DNA from: Lachnospiraceae bacterium | GTDB lineage: Bacteria; Bacillota; Clostridia; Lachnospirales; Lachnospiraceae | NCBI GenBank assembly: GCA_024690205.1 | Contig: JAILCX010000004.1 | Location: forward strand, 62,001-126,000 | Reading direction: 5' to 3' | Length of the DNA stretch: 64,000 nucleotides | Part shown: positions 27,627 through 36,151 of the stretch, one piece after another | Layout: each line of letters starts with the position of its first letter | How positions within the stretch are numbered: position 1 is the stretch's first letter | Made by a program: the position numbers and the translations under genes | The notes under the pieces: generated by a model | What the model was told of the DNA's origin: nothing | Database searches by the model: none | The model's input: the letters and a program-made list of their open reading frames with translations, nothing else

Positions 27627-28565
27627 TTACGTTCCTACTCTTCTTAACAATGCCTGGATTGCTTTATTACATAAGATCATCATAAGGAAAAGCACGGTCG
27701 CTATCGAACATGCATATCCCATTTCAAATCTGGAATAACCGTAGTCGAAAAGGTGTGTAACTATGGTTCTTGCTGCATAATCCGTACTGGGATATCCGCA
27801 AAGAGCCATCGTAACGTCGCAGACACCGAATGCCTGTGTAATACTCATAACGGCACCGAACATCAGCATGGGCTTCATGTTGGGAAGTGTGATGTACCAA
27901 AGTTCCTGCCATCTGTTCTTTATTCCGTCCATGTAACCTGCTTCAAACTGCGACTTATCGACGCCCTGAAGTCCTGCCACGAATGAAAGGAATCCTGTTC
28001 CGAGACTCATCCACAAGATAACAAGCATACAGATAGGAAGCATGTAAGTGGGATTGATGAGCCAGAGTATCGGAGCATCTATGATACCCGTATTCATGAG
28101 GAACGCATTTACGTATCCGTATGGATCACCTCTGAAGAATACGGAGAAGATAACGTAACAGTTACCTGCTATCGAAGGCGCATAAAAGACTATAACGGCA
28201 ACGGAACGTACCCATCTGGGAAGTTCGTTTATGAGCCATGCAAAAAGGAATGACATTATATATCCCAAAGGACCCGTTATAATGGCTATCATAAAGGTGT
28301 TCTTTATACTCGTAAGGAAGATGTCATCTTCAAGGACGAGTGAGATATAGTTCTGCAGTCCGATAAATCTCGGTGCTTCGAGAATGTTGTAATAGGTAAA
28401 GCTGAAATAGATTGAAGCCACAACCGGGAAGATAAAGAACATGGCAAACAGCACGGCATAGGGAGCAAGGAATGCATAACACATCTTGCTTCTTTTTGCC
28501 TTTTTCCAGGCTATCTGCGCATTGTACTTTCGTAATTTTACATACCGTTCAAAGAATTCTTTCAT
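27627..28565 (-). CDS. Sugar ABC importer permease, MalF/LplB type (first importer)
   Basis: 312 residues, six membrane helices beginning FLAPYAVLFAMFFIFPVVAS. The EAA loop is slightly divergent (FEAGYMDGIKNRWQELWYI), with EAG in place of EAA, as seen in several LplB-type permeases. It lies 21 nt after the binding-protein gene at 28587 and 2 nt before the MalG-type partner. Confidence 0.92.
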   Translation of the reverse strand: MKEFFERYVKLRKYNAQIAWKKAKRSKMCYAFLAPYAVLFAMFFIFPVVASIYFSFTYYNILEAPRFIGLQNYISLVLEDDIFLTSIKNTFMIAIITGPLGYIMSFLFAWLINELPRWVRSVAVIVFYAPSIAGNCYVIFSVFFRGDPYGYVNAFLMNTGIIDAPILWLINPTYMLPICMLVILWMSLGTGFLSFVAGLQGVDKSQFEAGYMDGIKNRWQELWYITLPNMKPMLMFGAVMSITQAFGVCDVTMALCGYPSTDYAARTIVTHLFDYGYSRFEMGYACSIATVLFLMMILCNKAIQALLRRVGT

Positions 28566-28586
28566 GCTTTCTCCGTTAGTTTAGAA

Positions 28587-31586
28587 TCATTGATTCGTTG
28601 CCGGTCCTTCATAGACGGGCATACCGAACTCTTTACGTTTCTTGGTTATCTCTTCGTCGATCTTTATAGAGTAGTCTATGATCGTCTCACGGGAATCTTC
28701 TTTCTTGTTTATAACTCTACGTATCGCATTTGAAATGTGACGTCCGGTGAAGTATCCGCCGGGAACTTCTCTTATACCTGTCGTCCAATCCCACTGTTCG
28801 TTAAGAACTGCGATATCGTCACTGCTCCATGAAAGATTAGAGAATGCATCACGGTTAGCGGTAGCATATCTTGCCGAAGAACCGAGCAATGCTTCTATCT
28901 CACGACCGAACCTTACCTGTGTCTCGGGCTTAGCCCACCACTTCATGAACTCCCATGAAAGGTTCTTGATGTTCTGGTCTTCATCCTCGATCATCATCGT
29001 TGCGGAACCCGTGATAAAGTCCGATCTGTCGATATATGATGTTCCGTCATCATTTACATACTCCGTACCGGGAATAAGGGTAAAATCCCAAAGTCCGCGG
29101 ATCTCGGGTGCGGAAACCATCAACGTGTTATATGTGCTGTAAGGTCCTATTATGATCGGCATCTCACCTGATCTGAAACGGCTGACCGCATCATAGACCG
29201 TGGGAAGTCCGTAGTCGTTAAAGTATCTGATGTAATCGTCAAATGCGCTGACACCTGCCTCGTCATCTACTCTTGTCTTTGTTCCCTCAACGTTGTACAT
29301 ATCTCCTCCGTACTGGAAAAGAAGCGAGAAGTACATTGAAAGGTCGGGAACGTTACTCATTATCGCGGTTGATGCCGTAGCTGTCGTAGATGAACCTGCT
29401 GCCGTCGGGATACCTACAGAGAGGTTGTTACCCTGGATCGTGGGAAGCATCTCGATCAGCTCCTTCCACGTATTGGGAGGTGTGAGCTCGAGTTCGTCAA
29501 GTACGTCTTTTCTGTAGAACATAACGTTGAAAGTCTGCGTCTCGGGCACAGCGTATATATGCTCATCAAGTCTGTACTGCTCATATGAGCTTTCCGAGTA
29601 ATGAGAAAGCACATCCTGCCATCCTTCAAACTGAGTGATATCAACCGATGCTTTACGAAGGGCGTAGTTGACGGGCTGGTCAGCTCCGACAGAAAGAACA
29701 ACGTTAGGTCCGCGTCCTGCAAGGACCGCATTAAGCAGTGCCGTAGGATCGACTATCTCTACGTTAACGGGTATGTTCGTGTTGGGTGTGAAATCATCGT
29801 CGATCATCGCCTTTAATATGGTTCCCTGATCACGTCCGGTGAGTACCCATACCTTTACTATGTCAGTATTCGAATCATCATAAACATCACCTACAGAGTT
29901 GTAATCAACGAAGAATGAAGCAAAGAAAGATTTGGTCTCGTGCCATGCCTTTGTCACGAAGTTTGCCTTATCCCTCTTGACCTTGACATTCTTTCCCGAA
30001 ACGGTGATGTAGTCGATATCAAGTCTTGTCTGCGAAAGGTTTAATGAAGCGGTTCCCAACGCAGTGATGTTGTCTTTGAAAGAAACAAATTCAGTTGTTA
30101 TCTTGTTGGGCTTTTTGGTGAAACGCTCAAGCTGTGTTGCTACCGTCTGGGCAGTTGCGATCTGGTCGGCTTTCTGTCCCGAATAAGCAACCATGTCATC
30201 GACTATCTTATAAAGTCTCTTTGACTCAAGATCCATGGCCTGCATGATCTCGGGATAAGTCGTATCTATATGATAGTCTCTGTACTGGTCGGGATTCGCT
30301 CCCGTATATACGAGCACCTTACGGTAGATCTGATTGAGTCTGTAAGTTGAATTTTCGAGTTCTTCAAGAATAGGTCCCATACCGCCCAATGTGGCTTCCA
30401 TTCTGATGGTATGCGTACCCTTTGTTAGATAAAAGTCAAAAGGTGTTCCCTGCTTGTCGCCAAGAGTCTTGTACTCCCAGTCGTTGGCATATGCAAATGA
30501 AACTTCCCTTAATTCCTTAAAAGGAACTTCGCCGTCGATATAGACGGTTCTGTTTGAGACTGAACCGCGGTTATAATTCTGGCGGCCCTTGATCATGATA
30601 TTGTAGTATCCATCCTCGGGAACTTCAAAATCCCATTCGATCCACTGTCCGTTATCGCGCCATGTCTCACCACCCACGTAGTTAAGGACGGTATTTGTTA
30701 CGCTGTTAGGATAAGTGGTCGGAGAAGAACGGTCATATTTTGCATAGAGGGATGATTCCGATCTGAAGGTTGAATCTTCACCCTGAACCGTAAGAGCATA
30801 ATCTGCTGCGGCAGATGAACCGGGATCAGCCGGATTTGATGCTAAATAATCGTCATAAGAAATATCTGAAGTAATGCCTTTTATCGAAAGGGCTTTGATG
30901 AGCATAGGCTCGTTTTCGGCTTCCAAAGAAAGCTCGTTGCTTCCCTTTTCAAAATAAAATCTGTAGGGTTCAACAACATAACCCATATCGTCATCAAAGT
31001 AAGTGCTCTGCCAGTCATACTTTTCAACCTGGGTAGGTCTTATCTGGTTGCCCTGGTTGTCGACTCTTACTTCTCCGCCGTCTGTCCAGATCCTTGTAAA
31101 AGTAATGTTCCTTGCATCATCGAAAGGTATCTCGCCGTTAATGAACACTGCTCTTTCCGCCGCAACACCTCTTGATTCGGGAAGAAGATATTCAACATAG
31201 ATATTGTAAAATCCCGCATCGGGAACATTGACCTTGAAAGTTACAACGGAATCCGTTGCCGCATAGAGTGATCTTATGTTTTCAACATCGGAAAGTTTGT
31301 CTGAGATCTCGGTAAGTTCGTTTACGACCTTTACGTCGCCTTCAGAGGTAAAGCTGAAGATATCTACATCGATATCCTTTGAGGGCTCTGTTGCTCCGGC
31401 ATGATCGCTAAGATACCCTTCGTAGGTTCCGGTTCTTTCAAGTCCCGTAACATCAGCACTTAAGTCCGTTCCCTCATATTTTGCATGGAAATCATCAATG
31501 TCTCTCATTGAAAGCAGTACGCAGACAACCGCGAGAACCGCAACAAATGATAAAACTATGATGAGCTTTTTAAGAGTATCGTTCAT
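28587..31586 (-). CDS. Giant membrane-anchored sugar-binding protein with two carbohydrate-binding-like modules
   Basis: 999 residues, twice the usual size. A signal anchor (LIIVLSFVAVLAVVCVLLS) lacks a proper lipobox, so it is probably uncleaved. Two related beta-sandwich units follow (about 75-245 and 265-420), each with '(D/E)GFYNIYV...RAVFINGE(I/V)PF' and ending in a strand such as YRFYFEKGSNELSLEAEN. They resemble galactose-binding or CBM6/35-like folds. A helical linker (about 430-520) follows, then a solute-binding domain (about 600-985; NVMFYRKDVLDELEL, ISNAIRRVINKKED). The modules could hold a polysaccharide chain at the cell surface while the binding domain feeds oligosaccharides to the permeases just downstream. 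Confidence 0.8.
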   Translation of the reverse strand: MNDTLKKLIIVLSFVAVLAVVCVLLSMRDIDDFHAKYEGTDLSADVTGLERTGTYEGYLSDHAGATEPSKDIDVDIFSFTSEGDVKVVNELTEISDKLSDVENIRSLYAATDSVVTFKVNVPDAGFYNIYVEYLLPESRGVAAERAVFINGEIPFDDARNITFTRIWTDGGEVRVDNQGNQIRPTQVEKYDWQSTYFDDDMGYVVEPYRFYFEKGSNELSLEAENEPMLIKALSIKGITSDISYDDYLASNPADPGSSAAADYALTVQGEDSTFRSESSLYAKYDRSSPTTYPNSVTNTVLNYVGGETWRDNGQWIEWDFEVPEDGYYNIMIKGRQNYNRGSVSNRTVYIDGEVPFKELREVSFAYANDWEYKTLGDKQGTPFDFYLTKGTHTIRMEATLGGMGPILEELENSTYRLNQIYRKVLVYTGANPDQYRDYHIDTTYPEIMQAMDLESKRLYKIVDDMVAYSGQKADQIATAQTVATQLERFTKKPNKITTEFVSFKDNITALGTASLNLSQTRLDIDYITVSGKNVKVKRDKANFVTKAWHETKSFFASFFVDYNSVGDVYDDSNTDIVKVWVLTGRDQGTILKAMIDDDFTPNTNIPVNVEIVDPTALLNAVLAGRGPNVVLSVGADQPVNYALRKASVDITQFEGWQDVLSHYSESSYEQYRLDEHIYAVPETQTFNVMFYRKDVLDELELTPPNTWKELIEMLPTIQGNNLSVGIPTAAGSSTTATASTAIMSNVPDLSMYFSLLFQYGGDMYNVEGTKTRVDDEAGVSAFDDYIRYFNDYGLPTVYDAVSRFRSGEMPIIIGPYSTYNTLMVSAPEIRGLWDFTLIPGTEYVNDDGTSYIDRSDFITGSATMMIEDEDQNIKNLSWEFMKWWAKPETQVRFGREIEALLGSSARYATANRDAFSNLSWSSDDIAVLNEQWDWTTGIREVPGGYFTGRHISNAIRRVINKKEDSRETIIDYSIKIDEEITKKRKEFGMPVYEGPATNQ

Positions 31587-31716
31587 ACCTGTCTCCGAAT
31601 ATCAATGCTTAAAACAAAGCACACGTATTTTAACTTACCAGTAAATATTCTAACCCCCGAAGGTGAAAGAAACTTGTCATATAATGCTAACTACTGTTCA
31701 ATCGTTGCTTTCGGAA
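31587..31716 (-). other. Intergenic region between xylanase and the importer operon
   Basis: A 130-nt gap. I see no terminator-like hairpin with a T-run, so the xylanase transcript may read into the importer genes. A GGAGA lies before the ATG at 31586. A weak TAAAAT could be a promoter -10, without a convincing -35. Confidence 0.4.
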
Positions 31717-33168
31717 TCAACCCGTTGTTTGCGCAAATACAAAGAACGCGGGCTTGGGCTCATAGTTCTCATCGAACAGAAGAGGCATCTGGGGAAGTCC
31801 CGAGGTGTTTCCGCCGCCTACATTTGATCGTGACTGAAGCCATGAATAGTGGTCTGCAGTACCCCAGAACGTGATACCTGTGATATCAACGTTTTGCGTA
31901 TTCTTAAGCGATCTGAGCGTGTAGTAAAGCACGTTATAACGCTTGCGGAGTTTTTCGTTTTCCTCATCCTTTGCTTTCGCCGAACCGTCATAGTCTGATG
32001 AAGCGGTAATATCAAGCTCCGTCAGCTGTACCGTACCGACAACTTCCGCATAGGCTTTTGCCGAAACTTCAACCTCATTTGCAGAAGGATCATCCATATG
32101 GTAATGGCCCTGCATTCCCATTCCGGAGATACGTGTTCCTTCACCCTTAGGGCCTTCGTTTTCCTTTATGGCCTTAAGAAGTTCAACTATCCCGTTACGC
32201 TTAGCAAGATTGGTCTCATTGTAGTCGTTATAGAAAAGCATCAGGTCATCGGGTGCGTATTTGTTTGCATACTTAAACGCATTGATGATAAACTCATTGC
32301 TTCCGTATACGTGATACCAGCTTGAGTTGCTTCCATGGGTATCTTCCGAAAGCTTTTCTTCACTCTTTTCGGCATCCGTGCGGAGTTTTCCGCCGTTATC
32401 GGATATTGCCTCATTAACGACATCCCAGCCGTAGAACATATCCTTATATTTGCTGTCGGGACCCGTGTAATGCTCAAGCACTGTCTTTATGTACCACTCA
32501 AGACGTTTGTTCATCGTCTCCTTATCAACATAGTCATTTGTCTTTATATAATCCTCGTGGAAGAACCACTCGGGAGTCTGTGAATGCCATACGAGCACGT
32601 GACCCCTTACCTTTATCTGTCTGTCCGGGTTTGCCTCATTATACTCGTGGATCTTGTCGAGCATTTCTTCGGATCTTGAAAAATCAAGTTTTGGAACGAT
32701 CATGGTTTCTCCGTTTAGCTCAGCTTCCTCGGTTCCGGGACATGCGCTGTTATGATATCCGAAAAGGCAATCGGGCTTAAGCTCGTTTCCGAATGTTACG
32801 GCATTAAAATGTGTCGTAAGTATCTCAAATACCTTCGGATCCTTAAGTTCATTGTATGTAACCGCGCATCCTATAAGGGCTCCACCCATCTCTTCGGGAA
32901 CGCAATCTCTTAAAGCGGGTATTTCCGTATTGTTCATGGTCTCATCCTCTTTTTCTTCCGTAATTTCCGTACTTTCCGTATCTTCTGCAACTGTATCGGT
33001 ATCCGTTTCCGTCTCCTCCACAGCCTCTTCTGTCTGTGATTCTGATGTATTGGTCTGCCACGAAGCCGCTGCATTCTGTCCACTTCCCTCAGATTTAGCA
33101 CAACCTGTTAACAAGGTTTGAATTACCAATATAGTTATAAGAGTTATCAAAAATGCTTTATTCTTCAT
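31717..33168 (-). CDS. GH10 endo-1,4-beta-xylanase, surface lipoprotein
   Basis: 483 residues. The lipobox (LLTGCAKS, Cys 23) is followed by a Glu/Thr-rich linker (about 40-80). The GH10 barrel (about 85-480) has VRGHVLVWHSQTPEWF, the acid/base Glu 253 in GWDVVNEAISD and the nucleophile Glu 384 in LTELDITAS, and FWGTADHYSW near the end. It cleaves internal xylan bonds outside the cell. The ATG has an AAGGAAT site. The divergent AraC-type gene starts 254 bp away, and the shared intergenic DNA holds operator-like repeats and a foldable element. Confidence 0.96.
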   Translation of the reverse strand: MKNKAFLITLITILVIQTLLTGCAKSEGSGQNAAASWQTNTSESQTEEAVEETETDTDTVAEDTESTEITEEKEDETMNNTEIPALRDCVPEEMGGALIGCAVTYNELKDPKVFEILTTHFNAVTFGNELKPDCLFGYHNSACPGTEEAELNGETMIVPKLDFSRSEEMLDKIHEYNEANPDRQIKVRGHVLVWHSQTPEWFFHEDYIKTNDYVDKETMNKRLEWYIKTVLEHYTGPDSKYKDMFYGWDVVNEAISDNGGKLRTDAEKSEEKLSEDTHGSNSSWYHVYGSNEFIINAFKYANKYAPDDLMLFYNDYNETNLAKRNGIVELLKAIKENEGPKGEGTRISGMGMQGHYHMDDPSANEVEVSAKAYAEVVGTVQLTELDITASSDYDGSAKAKDEENEKLRKRYNVLYYTLRSLKNTQNVDITGITFWGTADHYSWLQSRSNVGGGNTSGLPQMPLLFDENYEPKPAFFVFAQTTG

Positions 33169-33201
33169 ATTTATTCCTTTACGTAAGACGAGGAATCTGA
33201 T

Positions 33202-33320
33202 ATTCCCTAAAGCAGACTATGATGAGCGTCGGTGCTTAGGTGGCGTTCTTTGACACCTTACGCACCGTTACTGCGAATCGCTAAGCGCAAGCATGTCTGC
33301 GTAGGGAACTGTCAGTTCCG
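33202..33320. repeat. Cloverleaf-like structured element between xylanase and araC-type gene
   Basis: A long outer stem can form: TTCCCTA (33203-33209) with TAGGGAA (33302-33308), continued by GCAGAC (33212-33217) with GTCTGC (33295-33300). Inside, GGTGC (33231-33235) pairs with GCACC (33262-33266) and GGTG (33239-33242) with CACC (33254-33257). An alternative hairpin GGAACT/AGTTCC-like lies at 33305-33319. It has no open reading frame of note. It may be a noncoding RNA, a leader of the xylanase mRNA, or a decayed mobile repeat. Confidence 0.5.
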
Positions 33321-33354
33321 AGTCGACCGTACAAAGCAACACTTGATAATTGCC

Positions 33355-33406
33355 CAAATATTGCTGAAATATCCAAAATATGCTACAATAATATTCAAAT
33401 ATTGCT
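33355..33406 (+). promoter_or_regulatory. Three phased operator-like repeats at the araC-type promoter
   Basis: CAAATATTGCT occurs exactly at 33355-33365 and 33396-33406, with a near copy CAAAATATGCT at 33374-33384. Start-to-start spacing is 19 and 22 bp, about two helical turns each, so all copies face one side of the DNA. They cover the -35, the spacer and the start-site region. ATATTGCT recurs upstream of the GH43 gene (35965-35972). Confidence 0.6.
33361..33389 (+). promoter_or_regulatory. SigA promoter of the araC-type regulator
   Basis: TTGCTG, 17-nt spacer, TACAAT, with TG one base before the -10 (TGCTACAAT, extended -10). The start site would be near 33396, about 27 nt before the ATG. 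Confidence 0.7.
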
Positions 33407-33422
33407 ATGTGCGAGGATCCAA

Positions 33423-34361
33423 ATGAGTATTCCCGAAGCCCTCAAGATGGACAAATCCTTAAACAACATAAACTGGGACTTTGCAGGATACCGCAAGCTT
33501 TCCGGAACACAGGAGCTTGTCGAGTATTACAAGGACTCTTCATGCCGTATCTGGCTTAATGACCAAACGGATGACTTTCCCACGCACTGGCATCAGGCTC
33601 TTGAGATAATCATGCCCGTTGAGAACTATTACGACGTGACTGTCGGCAGTACGGAATTCCATCTGCTTCCCGAAAACATCCTCATCATCCCTCCCGGAGA
33701 ACTTCATTCGATAAAGACTCCTTCATGGGGACAAAGATTCATTTTCATCCTCGATATTTCAGGTATCAGCACTCTTAAAGGATTCGTAGGTATAAGCGCA
33801 TTGCTCACCCATCCCGTGCTCCTTACCAGAGAAACATATCCCCTTATATTTGATGATATATACCAGTTACTCATAAAAATGCGTAATGAGTACTTTTCAA
33901 ACAGTGATTATGCCGAGTTGATGATCCAGTCCATGATCCTCAACCTCTTTGTAAAGCTGGGCGAGAACCATAACAATGCCGATGAGCTCTTCCCCAATGT
34001 AAAACTCGGAAAGCAGCGTGAATACGTTTCAAAATTCAACCAGCTCCTTGAATTCATAGATGAGCACTATATGGAAGAACTCACTCTTGAAAGCATGGCT
34101 TCGATGGCCGGTTTTTCAAAGTTTCATTTCTCGCGTCTTTTTAAGCAGTATACGGACTTTACCTTCTGCGATTATCTGTGCTACCGAAGGATAAAGGCTG
34201 CATCTGAGCTTTTGGCCCATCCCGAACTATCAATAACCGAAGTGGCCCTCAATTCGGGATTCCCCAGCATCTCAACTTTCAACCGTCTGTTCAAGCAGCA
34301 GCTGGGCTGCACTCCGAGAGAATACCGGTCTAAGAATCAGACCTACTCAAGGAATAAATGA
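33423..34361 (+). CDS. AraC/XylS-family regulator, probable xylan-locus controller
   Basis: 312 residues from ATG 33423, which has a GAGG 6 nt upstream; a TTG at 33402 would extend it but overlaps the predicted start-site region. The N-terminal cupin-like domain (about 20-170; PTHWHQALEIIMPVENYY, LIIPPGELHSI) is a sugar-sensor fold. The C-terminal part has the two AraC helix-turn-helices (LTLESMASMAGFSKFHFSRL and ITEVALNSGFPSISTFNRLF, then LGCTPREYR). It is the only intact plus-strand gene in the window and lies between the xylanase and GH43 genes. It converges with the GH43 gene with only 4 nt between stops. It probably activates both and controls itself. Confidence 0.92.
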   Translation: MSIPEALKMDKSLNNINWDFAGYRKLSGTQELVEYYKDSSCRIWLNDQTDDFPTHWHQALEIIMPVENYYDVTVGSTEFHLLPENILIIPPGELHSIKTPSWGQRFIFILDISGISTLKGFVGISALLTHPVLLTRETYPLIFDDIYQLLIKMRNEYFSNSDYAELMIQSMILNLFVKLGENHNNADELFPNVKLGKQREYVSKFNQLLEFIDEHYMEELTLESMASMAGFSKFHFSRLFKQYTDFTFCDYLCYRRIKAASELLAHPELSITEVALNSGFPSISTFNRLFKQQLGCTPREYRSKNQTYSRNK

Positions 34362-34365
34362 TCTT

Positions 34366-35928
34366 TTATGATCTGAACACGAAATCCGTGAATGTGGCTT
34401 CTCCGCCTATTTCTTCCGTTGCATAAAGGAATAAACCGTATCTTGCTCCCGTGAAATGGTCGAGTCTGTACTTTAACTGGTGTGACTCACCGACCTTCAC
34501 GAATTTATTATCCTTCATGTAATAAAAATCAAGTTTATCGGTAAGATCTTCAAAATTTGCTTTAAGGCAGACCGTAACAGTGCTTCCCGAAAGCCTTATC
34601 TTTTCAACGACTTCGCCGGGAAGATAATCTCCCGATGCTCCGACCTTTGCAGGCTCCGAATTAAGATTCCTTACGACTTTTATCAGGTAATATGCTCCTG
34701 CTTCCCTTGTTATAGCAAGATATCCGTAACATCCCTGAAGGGCACAAAGCCCCGCTCTGTCTCCGTTTTTAAGGCCTGAAGCATCGATCGTGACTTCCGC
34801 TTCACACCTTGGGAATATCATTCTCTGGGTAAGTGTATTTCGTGCATGAGTAAGGTTTGAGCACAGCTTTCCGGTTCTTAATGTAAGGCCGCCCTCAGGT
34901 CTTAATGCGAAAAGATCCCTGTCAGGTACATGGTTCCACTGCCACTGCTTTTTGATGCAGTCATAATCATCCTTTGAAGGATCGTTCTTAACAAAACTAT
35001 CCGATGTGTTCATAGGCTCATAACGGTAGTAAGGTCTTGAACTTGCAACTTCAAAATCCTCGGGGATATGTCCAGCCGATCCGAAAACGGGGAACCCGTC
35101 CTTGTCAAAGGTTACGGGACAAAGAATGGGCATTCTGCCGACCGCACCCGAATCCTGGAACATAACGGAATACCACTTTCCGCCCGGAGTATCCACGATA
35201 CCGCCCTGTGCAACTCCCTGTCCGAAAAAACCGCGGTCATCCTTAAGGACTACGCCGCCCTTAAATTCTCCATCGAGACTGTCTGCAACAAAGCAGCTTT
35301 CGGTTCTCCATGTCTTTTCCTTATCTTTAGGCCAGTTGATCAGGAAAAGGTAATATTTTCCGTTTATCTTATATAAATGCGACCCTTCGTATCCGAGGAT
35401 CCTTTCTGTCTTATCTTCTATTATGATGCGGTCAAGGCCGCCTTTTTTAGGTGCCGTAAGGTCATCGTTTAATTCCGTAAGATGTATCTCGGTATTGCCG
35501 TAAACGATGTACTTTCTGCCATCATCGTCAAAAAGAAGGGAAAGATCATGGTACATTCCCTCGATCGTATGCTTTTCCCATTTATCGCATACATCTTTAG
35601 CGGTGTATAAATATGTCGTTTCCGAAAAATGAGAGATAAATGCGGCATAGAACATACCGTCATGGTATCTTAACGATCCTGCCCACATCCCGCCTGCATA
35701 GTTGGTGCTTTCAAGCTCAAGTCTTTCGGCAGGTGAATCATCAAGACTGTCAAAGATATATGAAGCGATCTCCCAGTTTAAAAGATCGTAAGAACGCAAA
35801 ATAACACCGCCCGGCATAAAGTGCATGGTAGTGCTTATCATATAATAAGTGTCTCCGACTCTTATCACATCGGGATCCGGATAATCGGATCTTATTATTG
35901 GATTAAGGTTCTCCCGATTCTTCTTCAT
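34366..35928 (-). CDS. Glycoside hydrolase family 43 (xylosidase / arabinofuranosidase type)
   Basis: 520 residues, no signal peptide. The GH43 triad is visible: D18 (YPDPD), D128 (HDLSLLFDDDG) and E181 (GYEGSHLYK). A C-terminal beta-sandwich (about 325-515) follows the propeller. It differs clearly from the GH43 at 6631 in the loops around the active site (TMHFMPGG; NYAGGMWAGSLRY), so it likely has another specificity. It probably acts on imported arabino-xylo-oligosaccharides. The ribosome site GAGGAAGAG is about 10 nt before the ATG. An operator-like ATATTGCT lies about 37 nt upstream. Confidence 0.88.
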   Translation of the reverse strand: MKKNRENLNPIIRSDYPDPDVIRVGDTYYMISTTMHFMPGGVILRSYDLLNWEIASYIFDSLDDSPAERLELESTNYAGGMWAGSLRYHDGMFYAAFISHFSETTYLYTAKDVCDKWEKHTIEGMYHDLSLLFDDDGRKYIVYGNTEIHLTELNDDLTAPKKGGLDRIIIEDKTERILGYEGSHLYKINGKYYLFLINWPKDKEKTWRTESCFVADSLDGEFKGGVVLKDDRGFFGQGVAQGGIVDTPGGKWYSVMFQDSGAVGRMPILCPVTFDKDGFPVFGSAGHIPEDFEVASSRPYYRYEPMNTSDSFVKNDPSKDDYDCIKKQWQWNHVPDRDLFALRPEGGLTLRTGKLCSNLTHARNTLTQRMIFPRCEAEVTIDASGLKNGDRAGLCALQGCYGYLAITREAGAYYLIKVVRNLNSEPAKVGASGDYLPGEVVEKIRLSGSTVTVCLKANFEDLTDKLDFYYMKDNKFVKVGESHQLKYRLDHFTGARYGLFLYATEEIGGEATFTDFVFRS

Positions 35929-35964
35929 GTGATCAAATCTCTTCCTCTTTCATATTTCAGCCGC

Positions 35965-35972
35965 ATATTGCT
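35965..35972. promoter_or_regulatory. Operator-like half-site upstream of GH43
   Basis: ATATTGCT, the same eight bases as the core of the repeats at the araC-type promoter, about 37 nt before the GH43 start. Eight bases can match by chance. Confidence 0.35.
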
Positions 35973-36090
35973 CCAGCCTGTTGTTAGTATATTATTCAAA
36001 GCCCCTCAATACTCTTTATTCATTGTTATTATTTCTGTCATCTGTTGCGAAGATACCTATAATTTGCTAACGACCGGTCGGGCGAAGCAT

Positions 36091-36125
36091 AAAAAAAGCC
36101 TCCGGAACAGGTGTCCCGAAGGCTT
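36091..36125 (-). terminator. Terminator after tsf
   Basis: A 14-bp stem with a few G-U pairs (AAGCCTTCGGGACA / TGTTCCGGAGGCTT on the minus strand), 2-nt loop, then seven T residues. It separates tsf from the GH43 gene. Confidence 0.9.
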
Positions 36126-36151
36126 AAACTCAATACAGATATTTGGAAGAA

